Translations under genes and position numbers: made by a program
The notes under the pieces: generated by a model
The model's input: only the letters and a program-made list of their open reading frames with translations
Told to the model about the DNA's origin: nothing
Databases searched by the model: none
Assembly: GCA_030066685.1 (NCBI GenBank)
Contig: JASJBF010000055.1
Location: forward strand, 1 to 64,000
Source: Kiloniellales bacterium
GTDB taxonomy: Bacteria > Pseudomonadota > Alphaproteobacteria > Kiloniellales > JAKSBE01
Direction: 5' to 3'
DNA length: 64,000 nucleotides
In this document: one piece after another, positions 9,211 through 18,088 of the stretch
Position numbering within the stretch: position 1 is the first letter of the stretch
How the letters are laid out: the number at the start of each line of letters is the position of its first letter

Positions 9211-10737
9211 TCAGATGTCGTGAAGGTCGTCGAGCTGCTGCTTGATGGCCTCGCAGGCCTCCTTCGCGCCGGTTTGGCCGGAAACGCAGCGCTGGGTCTC
9301 GGTCGCGATGATGTTGTGGTACTCGTTGGCCTCCGGGATCTTGGGACCCAGCACGAAGTGCGGATCCTTGATCCCGTAATCGTAGACCGCATCGAAGGTC
9401 AGCGCGTTGGGCATGGCCGTCGGCCGCTGGCGGGCCTTCGCCACCTCGGGGATCTCCATCACCGACTTGCGGGTCGGCGTCCCGCCGACGCCCTTCAAGA
9501 CCTCGAACTGGGTGTTCTTCGAGGTCGCCCAGATCGCGAAGATGTAGGCGGCCCGCTGCAAATCCTCGGAAGCGTTGCCATTGATGCCGATGCCGCCGAT
9601 GCCGCAGTTGCAGCCGTTGACCGCTTGGCCGTCGCCGGCGATCCACTCCGGCTCGCCGGCCGGGCAGGGTCCATAGGCCGTCTTGCCGCCCGCCGCGACC
9701 GACGTCGAATCGTCCTCGACCGAGGCCGCGAACTCGTGGTACTGCACCTGCATCGCGATCTGCCCGGCCTGGTAGACGGTGTTCAGTTCCAGGGTGCCGT
9801 TGGCGAGGTTGTCCGGATGGCAGACCTCGGCCTGCTCGCGGAACTTCTCCATGACCAGGATCGATTGCTGGTCGCCCCAATTGGCCGGTCCCGGCTCCTT
9901 GCTGCCCAGCTTGTCGTCGACCTCGAAGTCGATCCAGCGGCCGTGCGAGAACAGCATGCGCTGAATGTCGAGTTGGGTCGTCCAGGCGAAGGAGCCGTGG
10001 TGCTGGGCATAGCCGTAGGGGACGTCCGCCCCGCCGTCGCGCAGCTTCTTGAAGAACTCCGCGAAGTCGCGGACGTTCTTCCAGGTGGTGCCGCTGGTGA
10101 ACTCCAGCCGGTAGCCGTAGTCCGCCTCAAAGTCCTTGCTGTGCTTCTCGTAGAGGTCCTGCCGGTAGAAGGTGCAGGCCACCGCGCAGTCATAGGGAAA
10201 GGCGACCAGGCGGTCGCGCGTGTAGTAGACGCCGCAGGCGTCGCGGTAGTTCTCGAACCAGACGTCCTCGCCGTAGCCCTCCGGATCCTGCGGCAGGGTC
10301 TCGTCGCCCAGCATCGGGGTCAGGTCGGCGTAGAAGTCGGCAAAGGGCGAGCCGATCGGCTTGTCCTGCACGTAGTTCAGGTGGAAATCGGCCTGGCCGC
10401 CGCGCAGGTCGATGCCGACTTTCTGCTGCACCACCGGCAGGTCGTCGGTCAGGATCTCGACCTCGATCCCGGTCAGGTTGACGAACTCCTCTAGATTGTC
10501 GCGGATGGCGAAGGAGGGCGGCGTGTTCTCGGACATGAAGACCAGCTTGGAGCCCGCGTACTGCTTCCACTTGGCGTCGTCGGAGGACGCCGCGTAGACC
10601 GGCGTCCGCGAGATCACCGAGTTGAGGCCGACGGCGATGGAGCCGGCGCCGAGCGCCGTCGCCACCCCCCCACCGAGCTCGAGAAACTTCCGCCGGCTGA
10701 CTCGCTTGTAGATCGCGTTCCTGGGCACAAAAAACAT
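9211..10737 (-). CDS. ABC transporter solute-binding protein, Tat-exported, family 1-like
   Basis: 508 aa periplasmic binding protein. The N-terminus carries a twin-arginine signal (SRRKFLELGG, about 15-24) followed by a hydrophobic Ala/Gly stretch, so it is probably exported folded. The body has the two-lobed pattern of extracellular solute-binding proteins (LVFMSENTPPSF near the start, GTTWKNVRDFAEFFKKL, then a cysteine-bearing GQAVNGCNCGIGGIGIN segment, which is unusual). The ATG at 10737 is preceded by GGGGAGGAATT. It lies between the E2 gene and the two permeases, so the ligand may feed the acetoin-type dehydrogenase, but this is context only. Confidence 0.88.
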   Translation of the reverse strand: MFFVPRNAIYKRVSRRKFLELGGGVATALGAGSIAVGLNSVISRTPVYAASSDDAKWKQYAGSKLVFMSENTPPSFAIRDNLEEFVNLTGIEVEILTDDLPVVQQKVGIDLRGGQADFHLNYVQDKPIGSPFADFYADLTPMLGDETLPQDPEGYGEDVWFENYRDACGVYYTRDRLVAFPYDCAVACTFYRQDLYEKHSKDFEADYGYRLEFTSGTTWKNVRDFAEFFKKLRDGGADVPYGYAQHHGSFAWTTQLDIQRMLFSHGRWIDFEVDDKLGSKEPGPANWGDQQSILVMEKFREQAEVCHPDNLANGTLELNTVYQAGQIAMQVQYHEFAASVEDDSTSVAAGGKTAYGPCPAGEPEWIAGDGQAVNGCNCGIGGIGINGNASEDLQRAAYIFAIWATSKNTQFEVLKGVGGTPTRKSVMEIPEVAKARQRPTAMPNALTFDAVYDYGIKDPHFVLGPKIPEANEYHNIIATETQRCVSGQTGAKEACEAIKQQLDDLHDI

Positions 10738-10808
10738 GGACGAATTCCTCCCCGTTTGTGGTCCTCCGGAGGGCTGAGATCCGTCCGGTAGGACGCAAGC
10801 TTCCGACG

Positions 10809-10824
10809 CCGCCGTTTTCGGCGG
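10809..10824 (-). other. Small hairpin between E2 gene and binding-protein gene
   Basis: CCGCCG-TTTT-CGGCGG is a perfect 6 bp stem in the 117 bp gap between the E2 stop and the binding-protein start. There is no T-tract on the minus strand. It could attenuate or protect the downstream mRNA. Confidence 0.35.
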
Positions 10825-10854
10825 TCGTTTTGTCCGTTGTTTGCTCTTGTTCCC

Positions 10855-11976
10855 CTAAGCCGACAGAAACTCCCCGATCAGGCGGTTGACCTCGCCGGCC
10901 GCCTCCATCTGGGGCATGTGGCCGACCCCCTCGAGCAGGTGCACCCGGACCTTGTCCGGCAGGTCGGCGGCGTGGGAGGCCGGGACGATCCGGTCCTCGG
11001 CCCCCCAAATCACCTGCAGAGGCACCGCGAGCTCGGCCAGCCGCGGGCTGAGCACGCCGGCCTGACGGCCCTCCGGAAAGACCGCATCGGCGATCGCCCG
11101 CAGGGCCGTGGTGACGCCGTCCAGGCGCTTGTACTTCAAGAGGTCGTTGACCATGTCGCGGCTGACCAGCTCCGGATCGGCGAAGAGCATCCCCAGCAGG
11201 CTCTTCATCTCCTTGCGCCGCTCGGCCGCGATGAAGCCCTCGACGTAGTCGGCGTTGACTTCCGGGCCGAAGCCGGCCGGCGCGATCAGGGTCAGGCTGG
11301 CGACCAGGGCCGGACGGGCCAGCGCGAGCTGCAGGGCGATGGCCCCGCCCAGGGAATGGCCGACCAGGTGGGCGTCCTCGATCCCGGCGGCGGCCATGAA
11401 GCCGGCCAGCGTCTCGGCTAGAGCCTCCAGGCTGGCCTTGTCGGCATCCTTGCCCGACTTGCCGTGGCCGGGCAGGTCGAGGGCGTAGACGCCGTGGCTC
11501 TCGGCCAGGCTCGGCATGTTGAAGAGCCAGTTGTTGATGTCGCCGCCGAAGCCGTGGACCAGGACCAGGGGTGTGCCCTCGGCCTCGCCCAGCCGCAGGT
11601 AGGCCAGCGGTTGGCCGGCGACCTCGATCACCTGGGTCTCCGGCGCCGCCGCCGCGGCCTCCTTGGCCTGGACCTCGAAGCTCTCCTCGAAGCGGGCGAC
11701 GAAGGCGTCGATCGCGCCGTCCTCGACCGCGGAATCGGCGACCACGCCCAGGAGGGCGCCGACCGGCACGGTCTCGCCCGCGGCGACGATCTGCCGCCGC
11801 AGGAGCCCGCCCACCGGCGCCTCGAAGACGTTGGTGATCTTGGTCGTCTCGATGTCGAGCAGGTCGTCGCCCGCGGCGACCTCGCTGCCCGGCTCGACAT
11901 GCCAGGCGACCACCATGCCCTCCTCCATCGCGAGGCCCCACTTGGGCATGGTGATGGCCTGGATGTCCCCGCTCAT
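10855..11976 (-). CDS. acoC: Acetoin dehydrogenase E2: lipoyl domain fused to alpha/beta-hydrolase
   Basis: 373 aa. Residues 1-80 are a biotinyl/lipoyl domain with the lipoylated lysine in IETTKIT (K46). After a short Ala-rich linker comes an alpha/beta-hydrolase fold: oxyanion loop HGFGG (141-145), nucleophile elbow GHSLGG (Ser208), an acid in WGAEDRIVP and a final His in GVGHMPQ. Classic E2 proteins end in a CAT-like acyltransferase; this hydrolase swap is characteristic of AcoC of acetoin dehydrogenase complexes. The start overlaps the E1 beta stop by 4 nt (ATGA), implying translational coupling. It would accept the acetyl group after C-C cleavage of acetoin. Confidence 0.88.
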   Translation of the reverse strand: MSGDIQAITMPKWGLAMEEGMVVAWHVEPGSEVAAGDDLLDIETTKITNVFEAPVGGLLRRQIVAAGETVPVGALLGVVADSAVEDGAIDAFVARFEESFEVQAKEAAAAAPETQVIEVAGQPLAYLRLGEAEGTPLVLVHGFGGDINNWLFNMPSLAESHGVYALDLPGHGKSGKDADKASLEALAETLAGFMAAAGIEDAHLVGHSLGGAIALQLALARPALVASLTLIAPAGFGPEVNADYVEGFIAAERRKEMKSLLGMLFADPELVSRDMVNDLLKYKRLDGVTTALRAIADAVFPEGRQAGVLSPRLAELAVPLQVIWGAEDRIVPASHAADLPDKVRVHLLEGVGHMPQMEAAGEVNRLIGEFLSA

Positions 11977-12986
11977 GCCTGATGGCCCGCGACGTCGCGC
12001 ACCGCCGCTTCGATCTTTTCCGGCGTCGGGATGTAGAGGTCCTCGAGCTCAGGCGCGAAGGGCACCGGGGTGTGCGGCGGCGTGACCTTGCGGATCGGCG
12101 CCTTGAGGGCGTCGAAGACGTTCTCCGCCGCGAGCGCGGCGATGTCGGTCGCCAGGTTGCAGCGCGGGTTGGACTCGTCGACCACCACCAGGCGGCCGGT
12201 CTCCTCGACGCTCTCGAGGATCGAGTCCTCGTCCAGCGGCGAGGTGGTCCGCGGATCGATCACCGTGCAGCCGATGCCCTCGCCCTCGAGCTTGTCGGCG
12301 ACACCATTGGCGAAGCCGACCATGCGGCCAATCGCCACGATGGTGACGTCGTCGCCCTCGCGGGTGATGTTGGCCTCGCCGAAGGGGATGGTGTAGGGCT
12401 CGTCCGGCACCTCCTCCTCGTCGTCGTACATGACCTTGTGCTCGAAGAAGACCACCGGGTCGTCGTCGCGGATCGACTGGATCATCAGGCCCTTGGCCTC
12501 GTAGGGCGACGACGGGATCACCACCTTGAGGCCCGGTGTGTGGGTGAAGATCGGATAGAGGCACTGGCTGTGCTGGCTGGCCGCGCGGAAGCCGGCGCCG
12601 AACATGGTGCGCACCACCATCGGGGTCACCGCCTTGCCGCCGAACATGTAGCGGAACTTGCCGGCCTGGTTGAAGATCTGGTCGAAGCAGACCCCCATGA
12701 AGTCCACGAACATCAGCTCCGCGACCGGCCGCAGGCCGGTGGCCGCCGCGCCGGCGGCGGCGCCGATGAAGGCGCTCTCGCTGATCGGCGTGTCGAGCAC
12801 GCGCTCGCGCCCGAACTCGGGCATCAGGCCCTTGGTCACGCCGAGCACGCCGCCCCAGGCGTCGTCCTCGCCCGGCGCGCCCATGCCGCCGGCGTTGTCC
12901 TCGCCCATCACCACCACGGTGGGATCGCGGCGCATCTCCTGTGCCAGGGCCTCGTTGATCGCCTGACGGAATGATTTCTTGGCCAT
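11973..12986 (-). CDS. acoB: Acetoin dehydrogenase E1 component, beta subunit
   Basis: 337 aa transketolase-type subunit that, with the alpha subunit, forms the thiamine-diphosphate E1 enzyme. Features: MGEDNAGGMGAPGEDDAWGG near the N-terminus, the ISESAFIGAAAGAAATGLRP segment bearing the TPP-contacting Glu, and a C-terminal transketolase_C domain (VIDPRTTSPLDEDSILESV). It starts 18 bp after the alpha-subunit stop and overlaps acoC by 4 nt. Pyruvate dehydrogenase E1 beta is the alternative; the partner E2 favours acetoin. Confidence 0.88.
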   Translation of the reverse strand: MAKKSFRQAINEALAQEMRRDPTVVVMGEDNAGGMGAPGEDDAWGGVLGVTKGLMPEFGRERVLDTPISESAFIGAAAGAAATGLRPVAELMFVDFMGVCFDQIFNQAGKFRYMFGGKAVTPMVVRTMFGAGFRAASQHSQCLYPIFTHTPGLKVVIPSSPYEAKGLMIQSIRDDDPVVFFEHKVMYDDEEEVPDEPYTIPFGEANITREGDDVTIVAIGRMVGFANGVADKLEGEGIGCTVIDPRTTSPLDEDSILESVEETGRLVVVDESNPRCNLATDIAALAAENVFDALKAPIRKVTPPHTPVPFAPELEDLYIPTPEKIEAAVRDVAGHQA

Positions 12987-13004
12987 CTCGTTTCCCTCCC
13001 GCGC

Positions 13005-13973
13005 TCAGTATTTCACGTAGACGTCGGTCAGCAGGTCGGCTTCGGTCGGTGCCGGGGCCGCCACGGAGTCCGCGACCGCCTTGTCGATCAGCGCCTTGGC
13101 CTCGGCCTCGATCTCGTCGAGCTGGGCCGGCTCCAGGAGGCCGGTCTCGGTCACCCGCTGCCGGAAGGCCTTGAGGCAGTCGATGCTGTCGCGCAGCTTC
13201 TCGACCTCGCCCTCGCCGCGGTAGGTCTGGGCGTCGCCTTCGAAGTGGCCGTAGTAGCGGTTCAGCTCCACGTGGATCAGGCTCGGCCCGCCGCCGTCGC
13301 GCGCCCGCGAGATCGCCTCGCCCGCCGCCTCGTAGACCGCGAAAAAGTCGTGGCCGTCGACCTGGACCCCCGGCATGCCGAAGGCCTCGGCGCGCTGCAC
13401 CTGGCTGCCGCCGACCGACCAGACCGCGGCGGTGGATTCGGCATAGCCGTTGTCCTCGACCACGAAGACCGCCGGCAGGTTCCAGACCTTCGCCAGGTTG
13501 TAGGACTCCAGGGTGGTGCCCTGGTTGGAGCCGCCGTCGCCGACGAAGCAGACCGCGACGCCGCCGGTCTTGAGCGTCTTGGCGGTCAGCGCAGCGCCGC
13601 AGATCAGGGGCGGGCCGCCGCCGACGATGCCGTTGGCGCCCATCATGCCCTTGGAGAGGTCGGCGATGTGCATGGAGCCGCCCTTGCCGCCGCAGAGGCC
13701 GTCCTTGCGCCCGTAGATCTCCTTCATCATCGCGATGGGGTCGCAGCCCTTGGCGATGCAGTGGCCGTGGCCGCGGTGGGTGGATCCGATGCAGTCCTTG
13801 TCGTCCAGGTGCATGCAGACCCCGACGCCGGAGGCCTCTTCCCCGGCATAGAGGTGAACGAACCCGGGAATGCCGCCGCCGGCAAACTCGGTGTGCACGC
13901 GTTCCTCGAACTCCCGGATCGTGCACATCTGGGTATAGGCTTTGACGAGGTCGTCCCTGCTTATCTGCAGCAT
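13005..13973 (-). CDS. acoA: Acetoin dehydrogenase E1 component, alpha subunit
   Basis: 322 aa. The thiamine-diphosphate motif GDGGSNQG (145-152) ending in the metal-ligand Asn (VEDNGYAES, N175) is intact, and the HRGHGH segment (66-71) is in the expected place. It is the first gene of the minus-strand operon acoA-acoB-acoC-binding protein-permease-permease-ATPase. The start at 13973 has GGGAGG a few bases upstream. No E3 (dihydrolipoamide dehydrogenase) follows, so the complex probably borrows one encoded elsewhere. No AcoR-type activator is present in the window. Confidence 0.88.
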   Translation of the reverse strand: MLQISRDDLVKAYTQMCTIREFEERVHTEFAGGGIPGFVHLYAGEEASGVGVCMHLDDKDCIGSTHRGHGHCIAKGCDPIAMMKEIYGRKDGLCGGKGGSMHIADLSKGMMGANGIVGGGPPLICGAALTAKTLKTGGVAVCFVGDGGSNQGTTLESYNLAKVWNLPAVFVVEDNGYAESTAAVWSVGGSQVQRAEAFGMPGVQVDGHDFFAVYEAAGEAISRARDGGGPSLIHVELNRYYGHFEGDAQTYRGEGEVEKLRDSIDCLKAFRQRVTETGLLEPAQLDEIEAEAKALIDKAVADSVAAPAPTEADLLTDVYVKY

Positions 13974-14324
13974 GGTGTGATTGCCTCCCTTCGGCTCTGT
14001 ATCGGCCCTGCCTGGGCACCCCTAGTCTCGCCGGCAGCCGCGCCTGCGCAGAGGCTGCCGCACTTCGCCGCCGCCGCGAGATGCGGCCAGCGGCGAGATC
14101 CGCACCTTCGAAACGGGCGCGGTGTCGACTTTTCCCGAGCCTTCGGGCCGATCCGGCCGGCACCAGCCGGTCCGTCGTCACCCTGTTAGGAGGCGATCAT
14201 TCTGCGACTCGTCGCTGCAAACCGCAAGGGAACCGAGGTGAGTATTCCGTGACCCCGCAGCGGCCGGCCGCGCCGGCCCTGCGCCCCGGCAGCCGCGCCA
14301 TCCCTGCGGGGCCGGCAAGGGGCT

Positions 14325-14352
14325 TTTCAACGGCGCGGAGGTTGCTTATATA
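14325..14352 (+). promoter_or_regulatory. Candidate sigma-70 promoter of the Gld-type ABC operon
   Basis: TTTCAA (14325-14330) and TATATA (14347-14352) are separated by 16 bp, the only A/T-rich pair in the 481 bp gap 13974-14454, about 100 bp before the first gene. The rest of the gap shows no gene; it must also hold the divergent acoA promoter, which I could not pick out. Confidence 0.4.
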
Positions 14353-14363
14353 GCCCCGCGCAG

Positions 14364-14382
14364 CGGCTTCCCCGCGAAGCCG
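14364..14382 (+). other. Leader hairpin upstream of the Gld-type ABC operon
   Basis: CGGCTTC-CCCGC-GAAGCCG is a perfect 7 bp stem beginning near the expected transcription start and about 72 nt before the first start codon. It may stabilise the 5' end or regulate translation. No T-run follows. Confidence 0.4.
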
Positions 14383-14454
14383 GGAGCTCGAATCCTCGCA
14401 ACCAGGCAACGCCGTCACGATCGTTTTTCAGAGAACGCTTGAGACAGCGACGCG

Positions 14455-15405
14455 ATGAACAAAGACCAGCTGCTCGAACTCCGGAACCTGACCAAGCGCT
14501 TCGGCCGCCTGACCGCGGTCGACGACATGACCTTTGCCGTCACGCGCGGCGAGGTGCTCGGCTTCCTCGGGCCGAACGGCTCCGGCAAGACCACGACCAT
14601 GCGGATGGTCACCGGCTTCCTGCCGCCGACCTCGGGCAGCGCCGTGGTCTGCGGTCACGAGGTGACCCGCGAAGCGATCGAGGTGAAGCGCCGGGTCGGC
14701 TACCTGCCCGAGGGCGCGCCGCTCTACGGCGACATGACCCCGATGGAACTGCTCGACTTCGTGGCCCGGATCCGCGGCTTCGCCGGTCCGGAGAAGGCCC
14801 GACGGATCGACAAGGCGGTCGCCAGCCTGATGCTGGAAGAGGTCGCGCACCGGCCGATCGACACCCTGTCCAAGGGCTTCAAGCGTCGGGTCGGCATCGC
14901 CCAGGCGATCCTCCACGACCCGGAGGTCCTGATCCTCGACGAGCCGACCGACGGCCTGGACCCGAACCAGAAGCACGAGGTGCGCAGCCTGCTGAATGAG
15001 CTGGCCGGCGACAAGGCGATCGTGATCTCGACCCACATCCTGGAGGAGATCGAGGCGCTCTGCACACGGGCCATCGTCATCGCCCGGGGCCGCCTGGTCG
15101 CCGACGAGACGCCGGAGGCCCTGCTCGCCCGCTCGGCCTACAACGGCGCGGTGCGGGTCCGGATCGGCGCCGAGCAGATGGCCGACACCGTCTCGGTGCT
15201 GAGCAGCGCAAAGCTGCGCTTCATCGACAGGAGCGCGCTCAACGGCCGGGCCAACCTGGTGGTTCAGTTCGAGGACGTCGACGCGCGCGACCTGGAGGCG
15301 GTGGTGACCAACGCCCTGGCCGACGGCAACATCGGCGCCGCCGAGATCCAGCGCGAGCGCGGCCGGCTCGACGACGTCTTCCGCAGCCTGACCGCGGAGC
15401 GCTGA
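14455..15405 (+). CDS. ABC transporter ATP-binding protein, GldA/CcmA type
   Basis: 316 aa ATPase with Walker A GPNGSGKT (39-46), a variant signature LSKGFKRR, Walker B LILDEPTDGLDP and the H-loop STHILEE. A C-terminal extension of about 90 residues is typical of export-type DrrA/GldA ATPases. Three bases separate it from the permease gene. With the next three genes it forms the widespread four-gene set ATPase, ABC-2 permease, GldG-like, DUF4340, whose transported molecule is unknown outside gliding bacteria. Confidence 0.9.
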   Translation: MNKDQLLELRNLTKRFGRLTAVDDMTFAVTRGEVLGFLGPNGSGKTTTMRMVTGFLPPTSGSAVVCGHEVTREAIEVKRRVGYLPEGAPLYGDMTPMELLDFVARIRGFAGPEKARRIDKAVASLMLEEVAHRPIDTLSKGFKRRVGIAQAILHDPEVLILDEPTDGLDPNQKHEVRSLLNELAGDKAIVISTHILEEIEALCTRAIVIARGRLVADETPEALLARSAYNGAVRVRIGAEQMADTVSVLSSAKLRFIDRSALNGRANLVVQFEDVDARDLEAVVTNALADGNIGAAEIQRERGRLDDVFRSLTAER

Positions 15406-15408
15406 GCC

Positions 15409-16143
15409 ATGGCCGGCACACTGGCGATCCTGAGGCGCGAGCTGGCCGGCTACTTCACCAGCCCGCTGGCCTATGTCTTCATCACCATCTTCCTGATGCT
15501 GTCCGGCGCGCTGACCTTCTACCTCGGCGGCTTCTTTCAGCGCGGCCAGGCCGACCTCCAGGCCTTCTTCCTGTTCCACCCCTGGCTTTACCTCTTCCTG
15601 ATCCCGGCGGTGGCGATGCGGCTCTGGGCCGAGGAGCGCAAGACCGGGACCATCGAGTTCCTGATGACCCTGCCGGTCTCCACCGCCCAGGCCGTGGCCG
15701 GCAAGTTCCTCGCCGCCTGGGCCTTCGCCGGCATCGCCCTCTCGCTGACCTTCCCGATCTGGATCACGGTCAACGTCCTGGGCAGCCCGGACAACGGGGT
15801 GATCCTGGCGACCTACCTGGGCAGCTGGCTGATGGCCGGGTCTTACCTGGCGATCGGCGCCTGCCTCTCGGCGGTGACCCGCAACCAGGTCATCGCCTTC
15901 GTGCTCGCCGCCGCGGTCTGCTTCGTCTTCAACCTGGCCGGGATCGAGCTGGTGCAGAACTTCCTGCGCGCCTGGACCCCCGGCTTCTTCGCCGACGCCG
16001 TCGGGTCCTTCTCCTTCCTGTCGAACTACCAGGCGATCTCACAGGGCGTGATCGACCTGCGCCACCTGCTGTTCTTCGGCTCGCTGATCGGCATCGCGCT
16101 GCTGATCAACGCCCTGGTGGTCGACCTGCGCAAGGGGGTCTGA
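15409..16143 (+). CDS. ABC-2 type permease, GldF-like
   Basis: 244 aa with six predicted helices; the first is preceded by the short N-terminal cytoplasmic stretch LAILRRELAGYFTSPLAYVF, typical of the ABC-2 family. LWAEERKTGTIEFLMTLPVS is the conserved segment that contacts the ATPase. The start lies 3 bp after the ATPase stop and the gene ends 7 bp before the GldG-like gene, so the operon is tight. Confidence 0.88.
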   Translation: MAGTLAILRRELAGYFTSPLAYVFITIFLMLSGALTFYLGGFFQRGQADLQAFFLFHPWLYLFLIPAVAMRLWAEERKTGTIEFLMTLPVSTAQAVAGKFLAAWAFAGIALSLTFPIWITVNVLGSPDNGVILATYLGSWLMAGSYLAIGACLSAVTRNQVIAFVLAAAVCFVFNLAGIELVQNFLRAWTPGFFADAVGSFSFLSNYQAISQGVIDLRHLLFFGSLIGIALLINALVVDLRKGV

Positions 16144-16150
16144 GGCGACC

Positions 16151-18088
16151 ATGAGCAAAGGCCTGACCTCGGCGACCCGTAACCGCCTGGCCCTCGCCGC
16201 CATCCTGCTGGCGATGGTGCTCTTCGTCGCCTTCAACATCCTGACCAAGACGACCCTGACCCAGACCCGGCTCGACCTGACCGAGCAGCGCCTCTTCACC
16301 CTGTCGGAGGGCACCCGCAAGGTCCTGGCCGAGATCGACGAGCCCCTGACCCTGCGCTTCTACCTCTCCAAGGCGCTGGTCGAGACCAACCCCTACTACG
16401 GCAACCACGCCCGTCGGGTCGAGGAGCTGCTGCGCGAGTACGAGCGCCTGGCCGGCGGCGGCATCCGCCTGCAGGTCTTCGACCCGGAGCCCTTTTCGCC
16501 CGAGGAGGACCAGGCGGTCGCCGAGGGCCTGCAGGGCGCCGCCCTGGCCGCAGGGGGCAGCGTCGTCTACTTCGGCCTGACCGGCTTCAACGCGACCGAC
16601 GACAGCGACGCGATCCCCTTCTTCCAGCCGGAGCGCGCCGCCTTTCTGGAGTACGACCTGACCCGCCTGGTCCACAACCTGGCCAATCCGGACAAGCCCA
16701 GGGTCGCCGTGCTCGGCGCCCTGCCGCTGCGCGGCAACCCCCTGACCGGCTTCCGGCCCTGGCTGGCGACCTCCTCCCTGGAGCAGTTCTTCGAGCTCTC
16801 CTTCCTCGAGGCGTCGGGCGAGGCCCTGGAGATCGACGACGAGGTCGAGGTCCTGCTCCTCGCCCAGCCCGAGGGGCTGCCGCAGGGCGCGCTCTACGCC
16901 ATCGACCAGTTCGTCCTCAGGGGCGGCCGGGTCCTGGCGCTGATCGACCCCTGGTCCGAGGCCCTGGCGGAGATCAACCAGCGCAGCGGCGGCTACGTCA
17001 GCACCGGCGCGGCCGAGATGGCGCCCCTGCTGGCCGCCTGGGGCCTGGAGATCGATCCCGAGACCATCGTCGGCGACCGGCTCTCGGCCCGTAAGGTGGC
17101 GGCGCGGGTGCGCGGCCGCCAGGTGGTGACCGAGTACGTGCCTTGGCTGTCGCTCGGCGCCGAGCGCCTGGCGGGCGCGGACACGGTCACCGCCGAGCTC
17201 CAGGTGGTCAACCTCAACGCCGCCGGCGCGATCGCCGCCCGCGAGGGCGCCACCACGACCCTGGAGCCGCTGATCACCTCGAGCGAGCAGAGCCTGCCGA
17301 TCGAGGTCTCCGAGATTCAGGTCGCCCCCGATCCGGTCGCCCTGCTGGCCAAGTTCCTGGGCCCGGGCGAGCCCAAGGTGCTGGCGGCCCGGGTCACCGG
17401 CGCGGTCGAGACCGCCTTCCCCGACGGCCCGCCCGAGGCCCTGCTGGAGACGGCCGAGGACGCCGAGGCGCTCAAGCAGGCGCACCTTTCCGAGTCCGAG
17501 GGCGCGGCGAACCTCATCGTGATCGCCGATTCCGACCTGCTGGTCGACAGCGTCTGGTCGCGGGCCGACAACCTCTTCGGCCAGCAGCTGGCCCTGCCGA
17601 TCGCCAACAACGTCGACCTGGTGGTCAACGCGCTCGACAACCTCAGCGGCAGCGAAGGGCTGATCAGCCTGCGCGGCCGGGCCCTGGTCGACCGGCCGCT
17701 GACCCTGATCCAGGACATCCAGCGCGACGCCGAGCTGGAGTACCGCCAGCAGGAGCAGGCCATCGTCGAACGCATCGAGAAGGCCGAGGAGGAGATCGCC
17801 CGCCTGCAGCAGGAAGAGCAGGCGACCGGGATCCTGCAGAGCGCCGAGGCCGACCAGGCCCTGGCCAAGCTGCGCAGCGACCTGATCCAGGCCCGGCGCG
17901 AGCTGCGCGACGTCCAGCGCGCCCTGCGCCGGGACATCGGCGAGGTCGAGGCCTGGGTCAAGGGCGTCAACATCTGGGGCATGCCGCTGGTGACCGTGGT
18001 CATCGCCGCCGGCGTGCTCTGGCTGCGCCGCCGCCGGGCGGCGCGCTCGGCCCGGAGCGGCGCAGCACGAGCGGAGGCGACCGCATGA
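16151..18088 (+). CDS. GldG family protein of an ABC-type system
   Basis: 645 aa, anchored at both ends: an N-terminal helix (about 13-35) and a C-terminal helix (about 610-630, GMPLVTVVIAAGVLWL) followed by an Arg-rich tail. Between them lies a large periplasmic region whose first part (TEQRLFTLSEGTRKVLAEI, then LRFYLSKA) matches the GldG/ABC auxiliary family, plus a coiled-coil of about 90 residues (EQAIVERIEKAEEEIARLQQ) before the last helix. Its stop overlaps the next start by 4 nt. The exact task in the complex is not known. Confidence 0.85.
   Translation: MSKGLTSATRNRLALAAILLAMVLFVAFNILTKTTLTQTRLDLTEQRLFTLSEGTRKVLAEIDEPLTLRFYLSKALVETNPYYGNHARRVEELLREYERLAGGGIRLQVFDPEPFSPEEDQAVAEGLQGAALAAGGSVVYFGLTGFNATDDSDAIPFFQPERAAFLEYDLTRLVHNLANPDKPRVAVLGALPLRGNPLTGFRPWLATSSLEQFFELSFLEASGEALEIDDEVEVLLLAQPEGLPQGALYAIDQFVLRGGRVLALIDPWSEALAEINQRSGGYVSTGAAEMAPLLAAWGLEIDPETIVGDRLSARKVAARVRGRQVVTEYVPWLSLGAERLAGADTVTAELQVVNLNAAGAIAAREGATTTLEPLITSSEQSLPIEVSEIQVAPDPVALLAKFLGPGEPKVLAARVTGAVETAFPDGPPEALLETAEDAEALKQAHLSESEGAANLIVIADSDLLVDSVWSRADNLFGQQLALPIANNVDLVVNALDNLSGSEGLISLRGRALVDRPLTLIQDIQRDAELEYRQQEQAIVERIEKAEEEIARLQQEEQATGILQSAEADQALAKLRSDLIQARRELRDVQRALRRDIGEVEAWVKGVNIWGMPLVTVVIAAGVLWLRRRRAARSARSGAARAEATA

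Noticed and set aside
9220-10494. A 424-codon plus-strand open frame over the binding-protein gene
   Set aside because: It is a shadow of the solute-binding gene, with repetitive Val/Leu/Gly/Arg content and no recognisable motif.
10770-10795. CTGAGAT followed by CCGTCC, like the start of a TPP riboswitch
   Set aside because: It is on the plus strand while the genes run on the minus strand, and the other conserved TPP blocks are absent.
14385-14412. GAGCTCGAATCCTCGC, like a tRNA T-arm
   Set aside because: The stem does not pair and no acceptor, D or anticodon arm can be placed around it.
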